Shown here: in pieces, positions 17,478 through 26,455 of the stretch
Layout of the letters: each line of letters opens with the position of its first letter
Position numbering within the stretch: position 1 is the first letter of the stretch
Origin: Ferroplasma sp.
Lineage (GTDB): Archaea; Thermoplasmatota; Thermoplasmata; Thermoplasmatales; Thermoplasmataceae
Assembly (NCBI RefSeq): GCF_031200575.1
Contig: NZ_CP133597.1
Span: 1,116,001 to 1,180,000 of the forward strand
Length of the DNA stretch: 64,000 nt
Reading direction: 5' to 3'
Made by a program: the position numbers and the translations under genes
Notes under the pieces: generated by a model
The model's database searches: none
Told to the model about the DNA's origin: nothing
Seen by the model: only the letters and a program-made list of their open reading frames with translations

Positions 17478-20400
17478 TCAAGCAGGAAGCATATTGTTCA
17501 CAGTTTCAAGATACTTTCTTGGTATTGGCTCTTCCATTTCCCATATTATGCTTACAGGATTACTGCCATTATGGCTTTTATGCCGTAAACTTCCCAGAAA
17601 TATGTAGGGTGATGCGCCCAGAAGATTTTCTTTATATTCTCTCACGAACAATATAACAGTATTGCCATTATCAGGAGATTCGAAGTATCGTCTTGCAGTT
17701 GGAGATGACGGGGAAACTGTGCTCTGTGTTTCCCAGTGGAATGTGTTCTGATCAATTGCGTAATCATTATACATTGTTGTAGAGGTGTAATATTTCTCGG
17801 ATTTGTTGAGAGTTACAAAGAGAATGTCAATATGTTTTTCCGAAATGTATTTTACACCTTCCCGGACAGATGCTGGGTTCTCAACCCCCATTGCTGCAAG
17901 CACCTGATTTTTTGAATATGAACTGTAAAGTCTCAGAGGAAGTATGGATTCCATTGATGGTGTAACCTCGACAAAATCAATTTTTGATAATAGATAGTCA
18001 AGGAGTTCAGTTAATTCTCCATATAGAACTGGATATTTTCTCAGGGAATTCAGGGCATCAATAGAGTCGCTAAATCCCGACTCACTTATGGGTTTATTCC
18101 AAATGGTAAAATAAAACATATCCGCAATTCTGAGATCTTCCTCAGTAAGTCCGGTTCTGGGGACATTTTGTATCAGAAGAATTTTATCCAGTACTGTTTT
18201 AATAAATGAGTATGAATTGATCTGGCAGATTCTTTTGAATGCATGCGTTAGAATCTCTTCTATATATTCATGGAAATCTTCCCTTATTCCGGCCAATACG
18301 CACAGTCTGGAAAAGTTATCCCTGATATAGACATCACCTGGATTAAGATGGTAGAACTCAAGGAAATTTTGAAGGGTGGGCTCTGTATCTGTGTTATGAC
18401 TTAATTCTTCTATCCTGCTAACCAGTCCATTTCTGGATGAATATGATTTTTTAATATTTTCTAGAATGTAATCCTGAGCCTTTCTTTCCAGCTCAATGTA
18501 ACATCCCCTTGGAAGGTCTAAAAATCCAGATGTGATTTCTTCCTTTATTGAACGTTTCGGATTACGTAGGAGTGCGAGAAACTTTCCTGTAAAATTATAC
18601 CTTGCATTTGATCTTCCAACAAAATCCAGGACTGTCAGGCATTCCTTCCCCTCAGACAGTCTGAGCCCCCGCCCGAGCTGCTGGATAAATACCGTGAGGC
18701 TTTCTGTTGGCCTGAGGAACAGTATGGTATTTATTTCAGGAATATCAACACCTTCATTATAAATATCCACAGCAAAGATTATTTTCACTTCTCCTGAACG
18801 TAGTTTTCTATGGGCTGTATTTCTTTTCTCATTATCTGATTTACCGGTTAAGGCCATGGCATTTATTCCATTTCGATTAAAATAATCCGCCATGTATTCG
18901 GCATGTGCAACAGAAACACAAAAACCGAGTCCTTTTAAATCATCCAAACTGGATATATATCTCTGCATTGCATCCATGATCAGGACTGCACGCTCCTCTG
19001 AGACCCTTCCACTGCCTGCATATAATTTCTCAAGTTCGACCGGATCATATGAACCATTTTTCCATGTAATAGTATCCAGGTCAACTGAGTCAGTTATCCC
19101 GAAATACTGGAACGGGCTCAAAATACCTCTGTCAATAGCCTCCGGCAACCTGATCTCTGAGGTAATGTGATTATTGAAATACTTCAGTACATCCCTGCCA
19201 TCCATCCTTTCGGGTGTTGCAGTTAAACCGAGCAGTATTTCTGGCTTAAAATGATCTAAAAGTGGTTTATATGATTTGGCAGGTGCATGATGAAATTCAT
19301 CTATGACTATGTAATTATAATAATTTTTGTCCAGTGTCAGGTCAGGCCTTATCGAGTTAAAAGTCTGTATGGACATAAAAAGATGATCCATAGATGAAGG
19401 CCTATAATTCCCTGTATAAAGCTCACCGAAATTGTAGTCCCTGAGTACACTTCTGAAGCACTGGAGGCTCTGCTTCAGTATTTCTTCCCTGTGTGCAATA
19501 AATAATAATCTATTCTTACCCGGATTCGATTTTGCGAATCTGGCATAATCAAATGCAGATATTACCGTTTTTCCGGTACCGGTTGCAGATACAACCAGAT
19601 TTCTATAATTTCCCCTCAGTTTTCTGTCCGCATCCAGTTCATCCAGTATTTTAGACTGGTAATCGTAGGGTTTGATATCAAAGATATACTCTGGATCCTG
19701 CTTTTTGTTTATTTCTCTTTCTAAAGCCTTTTTGAGATCGTCTAATTGTTGTCCAGTATATTCGGTAAAGCTGTCAGAATGCCAGTAGGTTTCGAAGGTT
19801 TCCTGAATTTTTTCAAGCATATCTCGCATATCCTTTCCGGCAACCTTGACATTCCATTCCAGGCCTCCGGATATTGCGGCGTTAGAGAGATTGGATGAAC
19901 CCACATAGGCAGTTGAAAAACCTGTTTTCCTTTGAAAGATATATGTTTTTGCATGGAGTCTCGTATTTTTTGTATCATAGGAGATTTTTACTTCTGTGTT
20001 CTTCAATTTGCCTAATTCCTGGATTGATTTTATATCGGTTGCCCCCATGTACGTTGTTGTAATAACCCTGAGTTTTCCTCCATTATCTGTAAATAATCTC
20101 AGCTCATTCAATATTAACCTGAGCCCGCTCCACTTTATAAATGAAACGAGCATGTCGATGGAATCTGATGTTAATATCTCCAGCTTAAGTTCGGAATATA
20201 GCCTGGGTTCTGATATTGATCCGGTAAATAATGAGCTATAGGCTATGGATGTGGCGGGCCGGATAACTGGATTTTTGAGATTTTTACCAGGATTAGAGTT
20301 ATCCCCTACCGATAAAAGCATTTCCGGAGGGTCTATAATTTCATTACCCTTATTCGATTCATAATATGGATTAATTTTCCCAATTAATTCATTGACAAAT

Positions 20401-20603
20401 TTTATCCTTGACGATAGATTTATATTATTATCCTTCATGTTTTCCAGTGCATTTTGAAGTTTCTCTGCCACATAAATAGAAAGGAGGTGGGAAGAACCCT
20501 CAGAATCAATCTCATCAGTTGAAATTTCTTCCTTTTTGTTGTTTTCAATTTCTGCCTTCAGCCATAAATTTACCAGCTCTTCATAGATTCCTTTTTCCAG
20601 CAT
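17478..20603 (-). CDS. PLD nuclease-SF2 helicase-DUF3427 protein
   Basis: This 1041-residue protein has three parts. Residues about 110-290 are a phospholipase D-like nuclease domain with one HKD-type motif (RLHAKTYIFQ, then GSSNLSNAAI). Residues about 315-680 are a superfamily 2 helicase: ATGTGKTVIS (motif I), IDEFHHAPA (motif II), LTATPERMDG (motif III) and QQLGRGLRLSEG (motif VI). The remaining 350 residues match the DUF3427 layout, ending with YFESPDNGNTVILFVRE. This arrangement is found in scattered prokaryotes and is suspected, not proven here, to act in defence or DNA repair as a helicase-nuclease. One HKD per chain means that a dimer would be needed for catalysis. It has no operon partner; both flanks are intergenic. 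Confidence 0.85.
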   Translation of the reverse strand: MLEKGIYEELVNLWLKAEIENNKKEEISTDEIDSEGSSHLLSIYVAEKLQNALENMKDNNINLSSRIKFVNELIGKINPYYESNKGNEIIDPPEMLLSVGDNSNPGKNLKNPVIRPATSIAYSSLFTGSISEPRLYSELKLEILTSDSIDMLVSFIKWSGLRLILNELRLFTDNGGKLRVITTTYMGATDIKSIQELGKLKNTEVKISYDTKNTRLHAKTYIFQRKTGFSTAYVGSSNLSNAAISGGLEWNVKVAGKDMRDMLEKIQETFETYWHSDSFTEYTGQQLDDLKKALEREINKKQDPEYIFDIKPYDYQSKILDELDADRKLRGNYRNLVVSATGTGKTVISAFDYARFAKSNPGKNRLLFIAHREEILKQSLQCFRSVLRDYNFGELYTGNYRPSSMDHLFMSIQTFNSIRPDLTLDKNYYNYIVIDEFHHAPAKSYKPLLDHFKPEILLGLTATPERMDGRDVLKYFNNHITSEIRLPEAIDRGILSPFQYFGITDSVDLDTITWKNGSYDPVELEKLYAGSGRVSEERAVLIMDAMQRYISSLDDLKGLGFCVSVAHAEYMADYFNRNGINAMALTGKSDNEKRNTAHRKLRSGEVKIIFAVDIYNEGVDIPEINTILFLRPTESLTVFIQQLGRGLRLSEGKECLTVLDFVGRSNARYNFTGKFLALLRNPKRSIKEEITSGFLDLPRGCYIELERKAQDYILENIKKSYSSRNGLVSRIEELSHNTDTEPTLQNFLEFYHLNPGDVYIRDNFSRLCVLAGIREDFHEYIEEILTHAFKRICQINSYSFIKTVLDKILLIQNVPRTGLTEEDLRIADMFYFTIWNKPISESGFSDSIDALNSLRKYPVLYGELTELLDYLLSKIDFVEVTPSMESILPLRLYSSYSKNQVLAAMGVENPASVREGVKYISEKHIDILFVTLNKSEKYYTSTTMYNDYAIDQNTFHWETQSTVSPSSPTARRYFESPDNGNTVILFVREYKENLLGASPYIFLGSLRHKSHNGSNPVSIIWEMEEPIPRKYLETVNNMLPA

Positions 20604-20685
20604 TATGGGGTTATATAATGCTAAAGGTTAATAATTTTGTCCACTAATATATTCCATTTATATTTAAAAAGATATAATATTAAAT

Positions 20686-20928
20686 TTATTTGTCCTCACT
20701 AACCTCCAGCAGATCATCTCCTGGAGATATTTCGTTGTTTACCTCCTGAAGCAATTTAACAACTGTTCCCTTTACCCGGGAATTAACCTCTATAGTAACC
20801 TTTGCAGCCATTATCTGGCATATCGGTGTATCCTCCTTGATTTTATCTCCTGGAGCTACATACCATTGCGTTACTATTGCTTTTCCAAGATCTTCCTCCT
20901 TCCAGAGTTCTGGCACCTTTACCATCAT
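20686..20928 (-). CDS. Stand-alone lipoyl-domain protein
   Basis: The 80-residue protein is one lipoyl/biotinyl domain: MVKVPELWKEEDLG at the front, the lysine turn QIMAAKVTIEV in the middle and GDDLLEVSEDK at the end. The lysine in AAK is the expected lipoylation site; the usual acidic ETDKA context is changed. Its start overlaps the stop of the fused E1 gene by 4 bases (ATGA), so it must be the swinging arm of that enzyme. No subunit-binding or acyltransferase domain follows, and the next gene is unrelated. The catalytic E2 core and E3 must be elsewhere or absent. A glycine-cleavage H protein is excluded by size and sequence. Confidence 0.85.
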   Translation of the reverse strand: MMVKVPELWKEEDLGKAIVTQWYVAPGDKIKEDTPICQIMAAKVTIEVNSRVKGTVVKLLQEVNNEISPGDDLLEVSEDK

Positions 20929-22961
20929 CCTTTAAGCATCTCCCTTACTGTGTTTACAATCTTTTCCTTGTCCGGAAGCGAGTATCTTTCCATGACCTGG
21001 CTGTATGGAACCGGCGTATCCGGTGAGGTAAGGCTTACAGGTGCTGTTTTCAACTTGCTGAAAATTCCCTGGGTTACCTTTGAAATAACCTCAGAGGCCG
21101 TGCCGAATGATCCGTAATCCTCATCAACTGCGAGCAGGGCACCTGTTTTTAGGACAGATTGCATAATAGTTTCTGTATCCATTGGCTTTACAGTTCTCAA
21201 ATCTATTACCTCAGCGCTGATTCCCTCTGCCTTCAGGGCCTCTGCTGCCTCCACAGACATATGGACAGTGGAACCCACTGATACTATGGTTATATCCTTT
21301 CCTTCCAGCACAACCTTAGCCTTGCCGATCGGAATGGTGTATTCCTCCTCAGGCACCTCTACCACTGTAGACTGGGGATAGGGCATCCATGGAAGCCCCA
21401 GCAGGCCCTTGTGAAACATATAGATGACCGGATTATTATCCTTAATTGCCGAGATCATGAGGCCCTTCGCATCATAGCTGTTGGATGGGGCCACAACCTT
21501 TAATCCGGGAAGATGCCCGAAGAGTGCGTAGAGGGTCTGTGAGTGCTGTGCCGCATCTCCGTATCCTCCACCCACTGCCATTGTTATTACAACAGGCATA
21601 TTCACAGTGCCTCCGGACATATAGTGGTTCTTGGCTATTTGGTTCATTATTGAGTCCAGTGTAACCCCAACAAAATCCGAAAACATGAGTTCAACTATGG
21701 GACGCTTACCTGCTGCTGCAAGTCCTGCCGCTGAACCGATAAAGGCAGATTCACTTATAGGCGTATCCCTGATTCTCTCAGGCCCGAATCTGGATAGAAG
21801 CCCGGTTGTGGCTCCGAATATTCCACCATATTTTCCAACATCCTCACCCATGTATAAAACATCCTGGTCCTTTTCCATTTCCTGGGATATAGCCTCGGAT
21901 ATGGCAACGTACATTGGCAATTTTCTTCCCTTACTTACAGGTTCAATAGAATAATTTACAGGAGCATACACATCCTCTGAGGCATCCTTATCATCGGGTT
22001 TGGCACTATTATCTGCATATGCAAATGCCTGTGATATTTCCTCCATTGCTGAACTCTGAATTCTCTCATCCTCATCTTTTGATAAAATTCCTTTTTTTAT
22101 AAGGTCTGCCTCCATGAGTTTTATGGGGTCTTTCTCCAGAAGTTCCTTAACCTGATCCTTCGGCCTGTAAACTTCAGGGTCACCCTCAAAATGTCCGTAA
22201 TATCTGTAGGTATCAATGCTTATCAAGGTTGGGCCGTTGCCTGTTCTGGCACGTTCTACAGCCTCTGCGGCAGCTTCATACATTTTAACAGGATCATTGT
22301 TCTCAATGTGAACTCCGGGAAGCCCGAAACCATTTGCACGGATAGCATCGTTTTCCAGCGGTGTAGAATCTTTAGTTTCTACTGATATCGCCCAGTCATT
22401 ATTCTCTATTATGAATATAACGGGAAGTTTCCACAGAGATGCGAGGTTAAGTGATTCCATGAACATACCCTGGTTAAGTGATCCATCGCCACCGAAGGCA
22501 ACAGCCACACTATCCTTACCCTCCAGTTTGAAGGCCAGGGCTGCACCCAGTGCAGGAGGAAATGAAGAACCCACAATTCCTGCACAGGCAAAATGCACCT
22601 TGTTATCAAAAATATGCATGTGTCCTCCCTTCCCCTTGCTCAATCCTCCCTTTTTTCCCATAATCTCGGCGGTCATTCTGTTCAGGTCAACACCCTTTGC
22701 TATTGCAGTATGATGCGGCCTGTGGGTACTGTAAACAAAATCATCCTCCCTGAGTAGGGCCGACATCCAGGCCGCAGATGGCTCCTGCCCTGCTGAAAGA
22801 TGCATCTCCCCGGGAATTTTACCAGCTGCAATGCTGAAAAGTGGCTTCTTATCCGCAAGATATACCTCACGAAGTTTTTCTTCATATTTCCTGCTCTTGA
22901 CCATTGTGGAATAAATTTTGAGCAGGTCATCCCTATTTTCAATACTTTCTGAAGAATTCAT
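20925..22961 (-). CDS. Fused alpha-beta E1 of a 2-oxoacid dehydrogenase
   Basis: The 678-residue protein joins both E1 subunits. Residues 1-320 are the alpha part with the thiamine diphosphate motif GDGSLNQGMFMESLNLA ending in IIENNDW, and HRPHHTAIAKG near the active site. Residues about 345-678 are the beta part (LYMGEDVGKYGGIFGAT, FIGSAAGLAAAGKRPIVELM, VVAPSNSYDAKGLM). It decarboxylates a 2-oxoacid (pyruvate, acetoin or a branched-chain acid) and passes the acyl group to the lipoyl protein encoded next. Thermoplasma species carry such genes as separate alpha and beta subunits, so the fusion is notable. The substrate cannot be fixed by sequence reading. Confidence 0.87.
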   Translation of the reverse strand: MNSSESIENRDDLLKIYSTMVKSRKYEEKLREVYLADKKPLFSIAAGKIPGEMHLSAGQEPSAAWMSALLREDDFVYSTHRPHHTAIAKGVDLNRMTAEIMGKKGGLSKGKGGHMHIFDNKVHFACAGIVGSSFPPALGAALAFKLEGKDSVAVAFGGDGSLNQGMFMESLNLASLWKLPVIFIIENNDWAISVETKDSTPLENDAIRANGFGLPGVHIENNDPVKMYEAAAEAVERARTGNGPTLISIDTYRYYGHFEGDPEVYRPKDQVKELLEKDPIKLMEADLIKKGILSKDEDERIQSSAMEEISQAFAYADNSAKPDDKDASEDVYAPVNYSIEPVSKGRKLPMYVAISEAISQEMEKDQDVLYMGEDVGKYGGIFGATTGLLSRFGPERIRDTPISESAFIGSAAGLAAAGKRPIVELMFSDFVGVTLDSIMNQIAKNHYMSGGTVNMPVVITMAVGGGYGDAAQHSQTLYALFGHLPGLKVVAPSNSYDAKGLMISAIKDNNPVIYMFHKGLLGLPWMPYPQSTVVEVPEEEYTIPIGKAKVVLEGKDITIVSVGSTVHMSVEAAEALKAEGISAEVIDLRTVKPMDTETIMQSVLKTGALLAVDEDYGSFGTASEVISKVTQGIFSKLKTAPVSLTSPDTPVPYSQVMERYSLPDKEKIVNTVREMLKG

Positions 22962-23178
22962 AAAATTATAACTTCAGTTTGAATATAAGGTTTTTTATTT
23001 AAACGAATATATACAATATGAAAGTTGTTTTACGTAATATACACCTGTATAATTTACATTTTTCCATTGAAGACTTTTATAATTATATGACTACAATATA
23101 TACCGGAATTATTTACACATAGTATCAGACACAACCTTCTTTCAACTCCATGATACCATAAAATATCAAAAATCATAT

Positions 23179-23200
23179 ATATAGTATATGTATACTATAT
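23179..23200. promoter_or_regulatory. Perfect palindrome at the vapB start
   Basis: ATATAGTATA (23179-23188) and TATACTATAT (23191-23200) are perfect inverted repeats around TG, ending one base before the ATG of vapB at 23202. The position matches the self-repression operator of VapBC modules. The AT-only arms partly serve as the TATA region too. Confidence 0.55.
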
Positions 23201-23201
23201 T

Positions 23202-23423
23202 ATGGTAAAAATGGTCTCTCTGTCAAACAGAGCGTATTCTGAATTAAAGAATATTAAGAATAAAGATGAATCATTTTCTGATGTAATATTGAGATTACTT
23301 GAAAACAATAATAAGGACATAAAACGATTTGCAGGAATACTAAAGAATGAAAAAAAAGAACTGGACTGGATGGAAGAATGCGTATCAGAAGATAGAAAAA
23401 ACAACCAAGGCAGATTTCTGTGA
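23202..23423 (+). CDS. vapB: VapB-type antitoxin
   Basis: The 73-residue protein begins MVKMVSLSNRAYSELKNIK and continues ESFSDVILRLLENN. This is the archaeal VapB family fold, with a short DNA-binding strand and helix followed by a charged tail that wraps the toxin. It lies directly before a PIN-domain gene, and the two overlap by 4 bases (GTGA), as is typical of VapBC. It should neutralise the toxin and repress the operon through the palindrome next to its start codon. Confidence 0.85.
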   Translation: MVKMVSLSNRAYSELKNIKNKDESFSDVILRLLENNNKDIKRFAGILKNEKKELDWMEECVSEDRKNNQGRFL

Positions 23424-23796
23424 TTATTATAGATACGAGCGTTGCAATAGAATACTTGAAAGTAAATGAAAATATTATACAAACAGTGAATGAATATTCA
23501 AACAACTATGGTATCGGTATCACTTATATTTCGGAATATGAACTGTTAAAGTATTCAGATAAAAAAACAGGTTACTGGAAGAATTTATTGAAAATATCAC
23601 TATACTATACCCTGACCGGAATTCTGCATTAAGATCTGCGGAAATATTTAAAATGTTACGGAGTTCTGGAAACTTAATTAATGAAAATGATATTTTAATT
23701 GCCGGAATAGCGCTACAGAACAATAATAAGTTTATCACGCTGGATTCTGATTTTAGTAAAATTAATGATTCAAATATTAATGTACTGACCATTTAG
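23420..23796 (+). pseudogene. vapC: VapC PIN-domain toxin, frameshifted at an A7 run
   Basis: The GTG at 23420 begins MIIIDTSVAIEYLK, and the frame breaks after SDKK at seven A's (23561-23567). With eight A's it would continue NRLLEEFIENITILYPD and end at 23796 with SDFSKINDSNINVLTI. The joined product of about 125 residues has all four PIN acids: D in IIDTS, E in SEYEL, D in NENDILIA and D in TLDSDF. It is otherwise undamaged. It would be an endoribonuclease held in check by VapB. The lesion may be a sequencing undercall, a recent inactivation, or a slippage site. As written, the product stops at residue 70 and would be inactive. Confidence 0.8.
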
Positions 23797-23809
23797 ATTC
23801 TATTTCAAA

Positions 23810-24169
23810 CTACCTCTCTTTATCCTTGCCACCTTCTGCATCCCTTAGGAATTTGCCTATCAACTCAAGATAATTTTCGTAGAAATTCCTGCCCTTATCT
23901 GTCAATTCTGCGTATACCCTTGGAGATTTAAAGAATGATACTTTTTCAGTTTTAATAAAACCGCCTTCCTCAAGTTTTAAAATATGGTTTTCAATGCTTC
24001 CTTTTCCACAACCGGTTACCTTCATCAAATCCGAAAGTTTCATTCTCCTGCCTATTGCTAGTGACATAACTATGATAAGCCTGGAAGATGATGTTAGTGG
24101 TGTATTGCTCAGTTCCACAGATATCTGCTTGAGAAGATCCCGTAGTCCCTGCTGATTTTTATTCTCCAT
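23810..24169 (-). CDS. Winged-helix transcriptional regulator (119 aa)
   Basis: The protein has a clear winged helix: RRMKLSDLMKVTGCGKGSIENHILKLEEGGFIKTEK, then SPRVYAELTDKGRNFYENYLELI. This resembles the archaeal single-domain MarR/ArsR-like regulators encoded with small membrane proteins. It overlaps the end of the membrane-protein gene on the same strand by 11 bases and is therefore the last gene of that operon. IS607 copy 1 now cuts off the operon's promoter and first genes, which lie near 39 kb. Confidence 0.85.
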   Translation of the reverse strand: MENKNQQGLRDLLKQISVELSNTPLTSSSRLIIVMSLAIGRRMKLSDLMKVTGCGKGSIENHILKLEEGGFIKTEKVSFFKSPRVYAELTDKGRNFYENYLELIGKFLRDAEGGKDKER

Positions 24170-24542
24170 TGCCGATCACCAGATAGTCGGGCGCACTGTA
24201 CAGGATACTGATACCAGCTACCAACCAGATAAACACAATTAATGTAAGAGATCCGTAATAAAATAAGGCACTGTTAAACGGTGATAAGATATTCGTGAAG
24301 TCAACAATCAATGGTAATATAATTATGAGCAGGAAAGAAATTACAGCAGCATAAACAATTCCGGGAATTTCTGTCAGTGAGTATTTTATTGATCTTATAA
24401 TGATAAAATCCAGAATTAGATAAATAGCAGACTGGACAATCATTTCAATAATCGAGCCATAGTCATACGGGATATATGAGGATAGAAATTCTGCTGCTAT
24501 GAGTAGAAAGATTAAAAACAGTGTTATATTTCTCCAGCTTAT
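24159..24542 (-). pseudogene. 3' part of a small membrane-protein gene cut by IS607 copy 1
   Basis: The frame stays open from the element border at 24542 down to 24159 (127 residues and a stop) and encodes about four membrane segments, such as ITLFLIFLLIAAEFLSS, AAVISFLLIIILPLIV and LIVFIWLVAGISILY. An internal ATG at 24443 could start a 94-residue product, but it would remove the first helix. The missing 5' end is found at 39616-39660, next to the other IS607 copy. There, fifteen codons beginning MIIFLRICRTADHLR join in frame to ISWRNITL here. The rebuilt protein is 142 residues. Its function is unknown; its partner is the winged-helix regulator downstream. Confidence 0.8.
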
Positions 24543-24559
24543 CCGTTCTTGAAATACTA

Positions 24560-24574
24560 TGCATTATTATGCAT
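24560..24574 (-). repeat. Right subterminal repeat of IS607 copy 1
   Basis: Read on the minus strand it is ATGCATAATAATGCA and covers the TnpB stop codon. It folds as TGCAT-N4-ATGCA. Its reverse complement matches the left repeat at 26441-26455 at 14 of 15 positions. Confidence 0.7.
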
Positions 24575-25853
24575 TTCTTTCTTGCAGTCGCTGTACATTC
24601 TCAATAATTACTTGATCTGGATGGTACAGGTAATCATTCTTCATTGAATGCCAGGAGGCACTGCCACTCACGGCAAACGGGGTGCCGCAAAGGTACAATC
24701 CCCTGACTGAAATAGATAATGATGACAATCTATCCCTGTTAAAGGCTATACCACAGTTATTGCATTGAGATATCTTCCAGATTGGGTGCTTTAATTTACC
24801 ACCACATACAGGACATTCAGAAGAAGTCCCCTCTGGATTTATGTATAATGTTCTATTATTTGATTTATAATCTATAAGCCTCTGGAATAATCTGTAAGGC
24901 CATCTGTTGATATCTGTCCTGAACCTTTTTGATTTTGGAGATTTATTCCCTCCATTGATGGCTTTATTGCCACTTTTACTATCCTTATTATTATGTTTCT
25001 TCTTCCCCTCCTTTTTTATATCTGTTAAATCCTCGAACACAAAGGTCTTTTCACTGTTATTCTTTACAATTTTAGTGGTAAGCTTCTGCAATTTATCGGT
25101 TACAGTGTTATGCTGCCTGTGTTTTGCATCCTTCAATTTCCTGTTCCTTTTGGCAGGATTCTTGACATGCTTCTGAATCTTTTTTCTCTTTCTTGCATAG
25201 TCCCTCTGTGCCCTTGCTATGCCAGATGTATCTATTGTATCAACCTTCACGATTTCATTGTTCTTTATAATGGTATAGTCAACCGACTTGAAGTTAAGGT
25301 CAAATCCTATTATATTGTCTTCTATTACAGGCTTGTTTAGGCTTCCTGCCATGAATGTAATGCATACCTTATTTTCTGTAAGCAATACCTCTGATAATTT
25401 ATATTCAGAGTATCCATTGTATTTTTTATTCTTATCAACAATGTGAATGTATTCATACTCATGGGGCTTTACTGTTAGTCTCAGTTTATTATTCTCTATC
25501 TTTACAAGCTCGGAGTCTATCCTCATGGCAAGCTTCCCTGCCTTGATAATCTTCAACTCTCCATTATTGTTCTTTTTATAGGACCTTAATATTGCTATGG
25601 CAGTCCTGCACACTGGATTAATATGGTGTTTGGCATAATCAATATTGTTATCATAATATTTCTTTAATGATTTTCTAAGGGTAATAGGGGATGGCAGTTC
25701 ATTATTATTGGATTTGGCTATTGAATATGCATTTATTATGGCCTTATTTGTTAGATCTCTCATATCGAATAGATATTTCAGCATAACAGAATCAGGTGTA
25801 TAGCCGAATGCTATTGTTCTTTTATCACCATCAGACTTCCATAAATGGCTCAT
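24567..25853 (-). CDS. tnpB: TnpB RNA-guided nuclease of IS607 copy 1
   Basis: The 428-residue protein has the TnpB order. The RuvC catalytic residues are D in IIGFDLNFKSVDYTII, E in KTFVFEDLTDI and D in FNRDRLSSLSIS. An arginine- and lysine-rich helix (YARKRKKIQKHVKNPAKRNRK) lies between the first two. The four-cysteine zinc finger CPVCGGKLK followed by CNNCG lies before the last aspartate. All catalytic and zinc residues are present, so the nuclease should be active. The element ends only 24 bases after the stop codon, so the guide RNA scaffold must overlap the 3' coding part. It is coupled to the recombinase gene by an ATGA overlap. Confidence 0.9.
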   Translation of the reverse strand: MSHLWKSDGDKRTIAFGYTPDSVMLKYLFDMRDLTNKAIINAYSIAKSNNNELPSPITLRKSLKKYYDNNIDYAKHHINPVCRTAIAILRSYKKNNNGELKIIKAGKLAMRIDSELVKIENNKLRLTVKPHEYEYIHIVDKNKKYNGYSEYKLSEVLLTENKVCITFMAGSLNKPVIEDNIIGFDLNFKSVDYTIIKNNEIVKVDTIDTSGIARAQRDYARKRKKIQKHVKNPAKRNRKLKDAKHRQHNTVTDKLQKLTTKIVKNNSEKTFVFEDLTDIKKEGKKKHNNKDSKSGNKAINGGNKSPKSKRFRTDINRWPYRLFQRLIDYKSNNRTLYINPEGTSSECPVCGGKLKHPIWKISQCNNCGIAFNRDRLSSLSISVRGLYLCGTPFAVSGSASWHSMKNDYLYHPDQVIIENVQRLQERNA

Positions 25854-26455
25854 TCCTTCACAGCCTCTAAAATATTCTTCATTTTCTGTGACCTGATACC
25901 ATATAATCTTGCTGAGAATGATGTTATTATGGATATTAAATCATTGGTTAATTCCTCATTGGCTGATTGTATCTCTTCTCCCTCTACCTCTATTATTCTT
26001 GTATTATGTATCCTGCATATATCCTCTATTAAATCAAACCCAAACCTTGCCAGCCTGTCCCTGTGTGTAATGTAAATATTGTTTATCTTATTGTCCTCTA
26101 TTTTATACAATAGTTCAAGGAATCCTTTCCTGTTAAATTTAAGTCCTGACCGTACATCCGAGTATACCAATGCATCAGGATGCAATGATTTTAATCTATT
26201 TATCTGATTGTATAAATCATTCTTCTGGCCATTGGATGATACCCTTGCATATATTGCATCTGTTCTGTTGCTCTTTATTCCTAATATCCTGTTTATTTCC
26301 TCCTCCGGTACCCTTCTGAAGTTGTTTGAAAGCCTTATGCAGTGTATTTTTCCCTCTCTATCCCATCTTCTTAATGTTGTTGCATCTATCTGCAATATAT
26401 CGCATGCTTCCCTGATTGTGTATATCTTACCCATATATATTGCATAATGATGCAT
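25850..26455 (-). CDS. tnpA: Serine recombinase TnpA of IS607 copy 1
   Basis: The 201-residue protein starts with a MerR-like helix-turn-helix (YTIREACDILQIDATTLRRW) and continues with a serine-recombinase catalytic domain. The nucleophile is in YARVSSNGQKNDLYNQ, and YITHRDRLARFGFDL carries the conserved arginines. This domain order, DNA-binding first, is particular to IS607 TnpA. It catalyses excision and insertion at GG sites. The left subterminal repeat overlaps its first five codons. Copy 2 differs at only a few residues (for example GFLELLYKIED against GFIELLNMIED). Confidence 0.9.
   Translation of the reverse strand: MHHYAIYMGKIYTIREACDILQIDATTLRRWDREGKIHCIRLSNNFRRVPEEEINRILGIKSNRTDAIYARVSSNGQKNDLYNQINRLKSLHPDALVYSDVRSGLKFNRKGFLELLYKIEDNKINNIYITHRDRLARFGFDLIEDICRIHNTRIIEVEGEEIQSANEELTNDLISIITSFSARLYGIRSQKMKNILEAVKE
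26441..26455 (-). repeat. Left subterminal repeat of IS607 copy 1
   Basis: Read on the minus strand it is ATGCATCATTATGCA, starting at the TnpA start codon and folding as TGCAT-CATT-ATGCA. It is the inverted partner of 24560-24574 and a probable TnpA-binding site. Confidence 0.65.

Noticed and set aside
24159-24443. An intact 94-residue membrane gene from ATG 24443
   Set aside because: The frame is open upstream to the IS border and includes another membrane helix, so the ATG is internal to a truncated gene.
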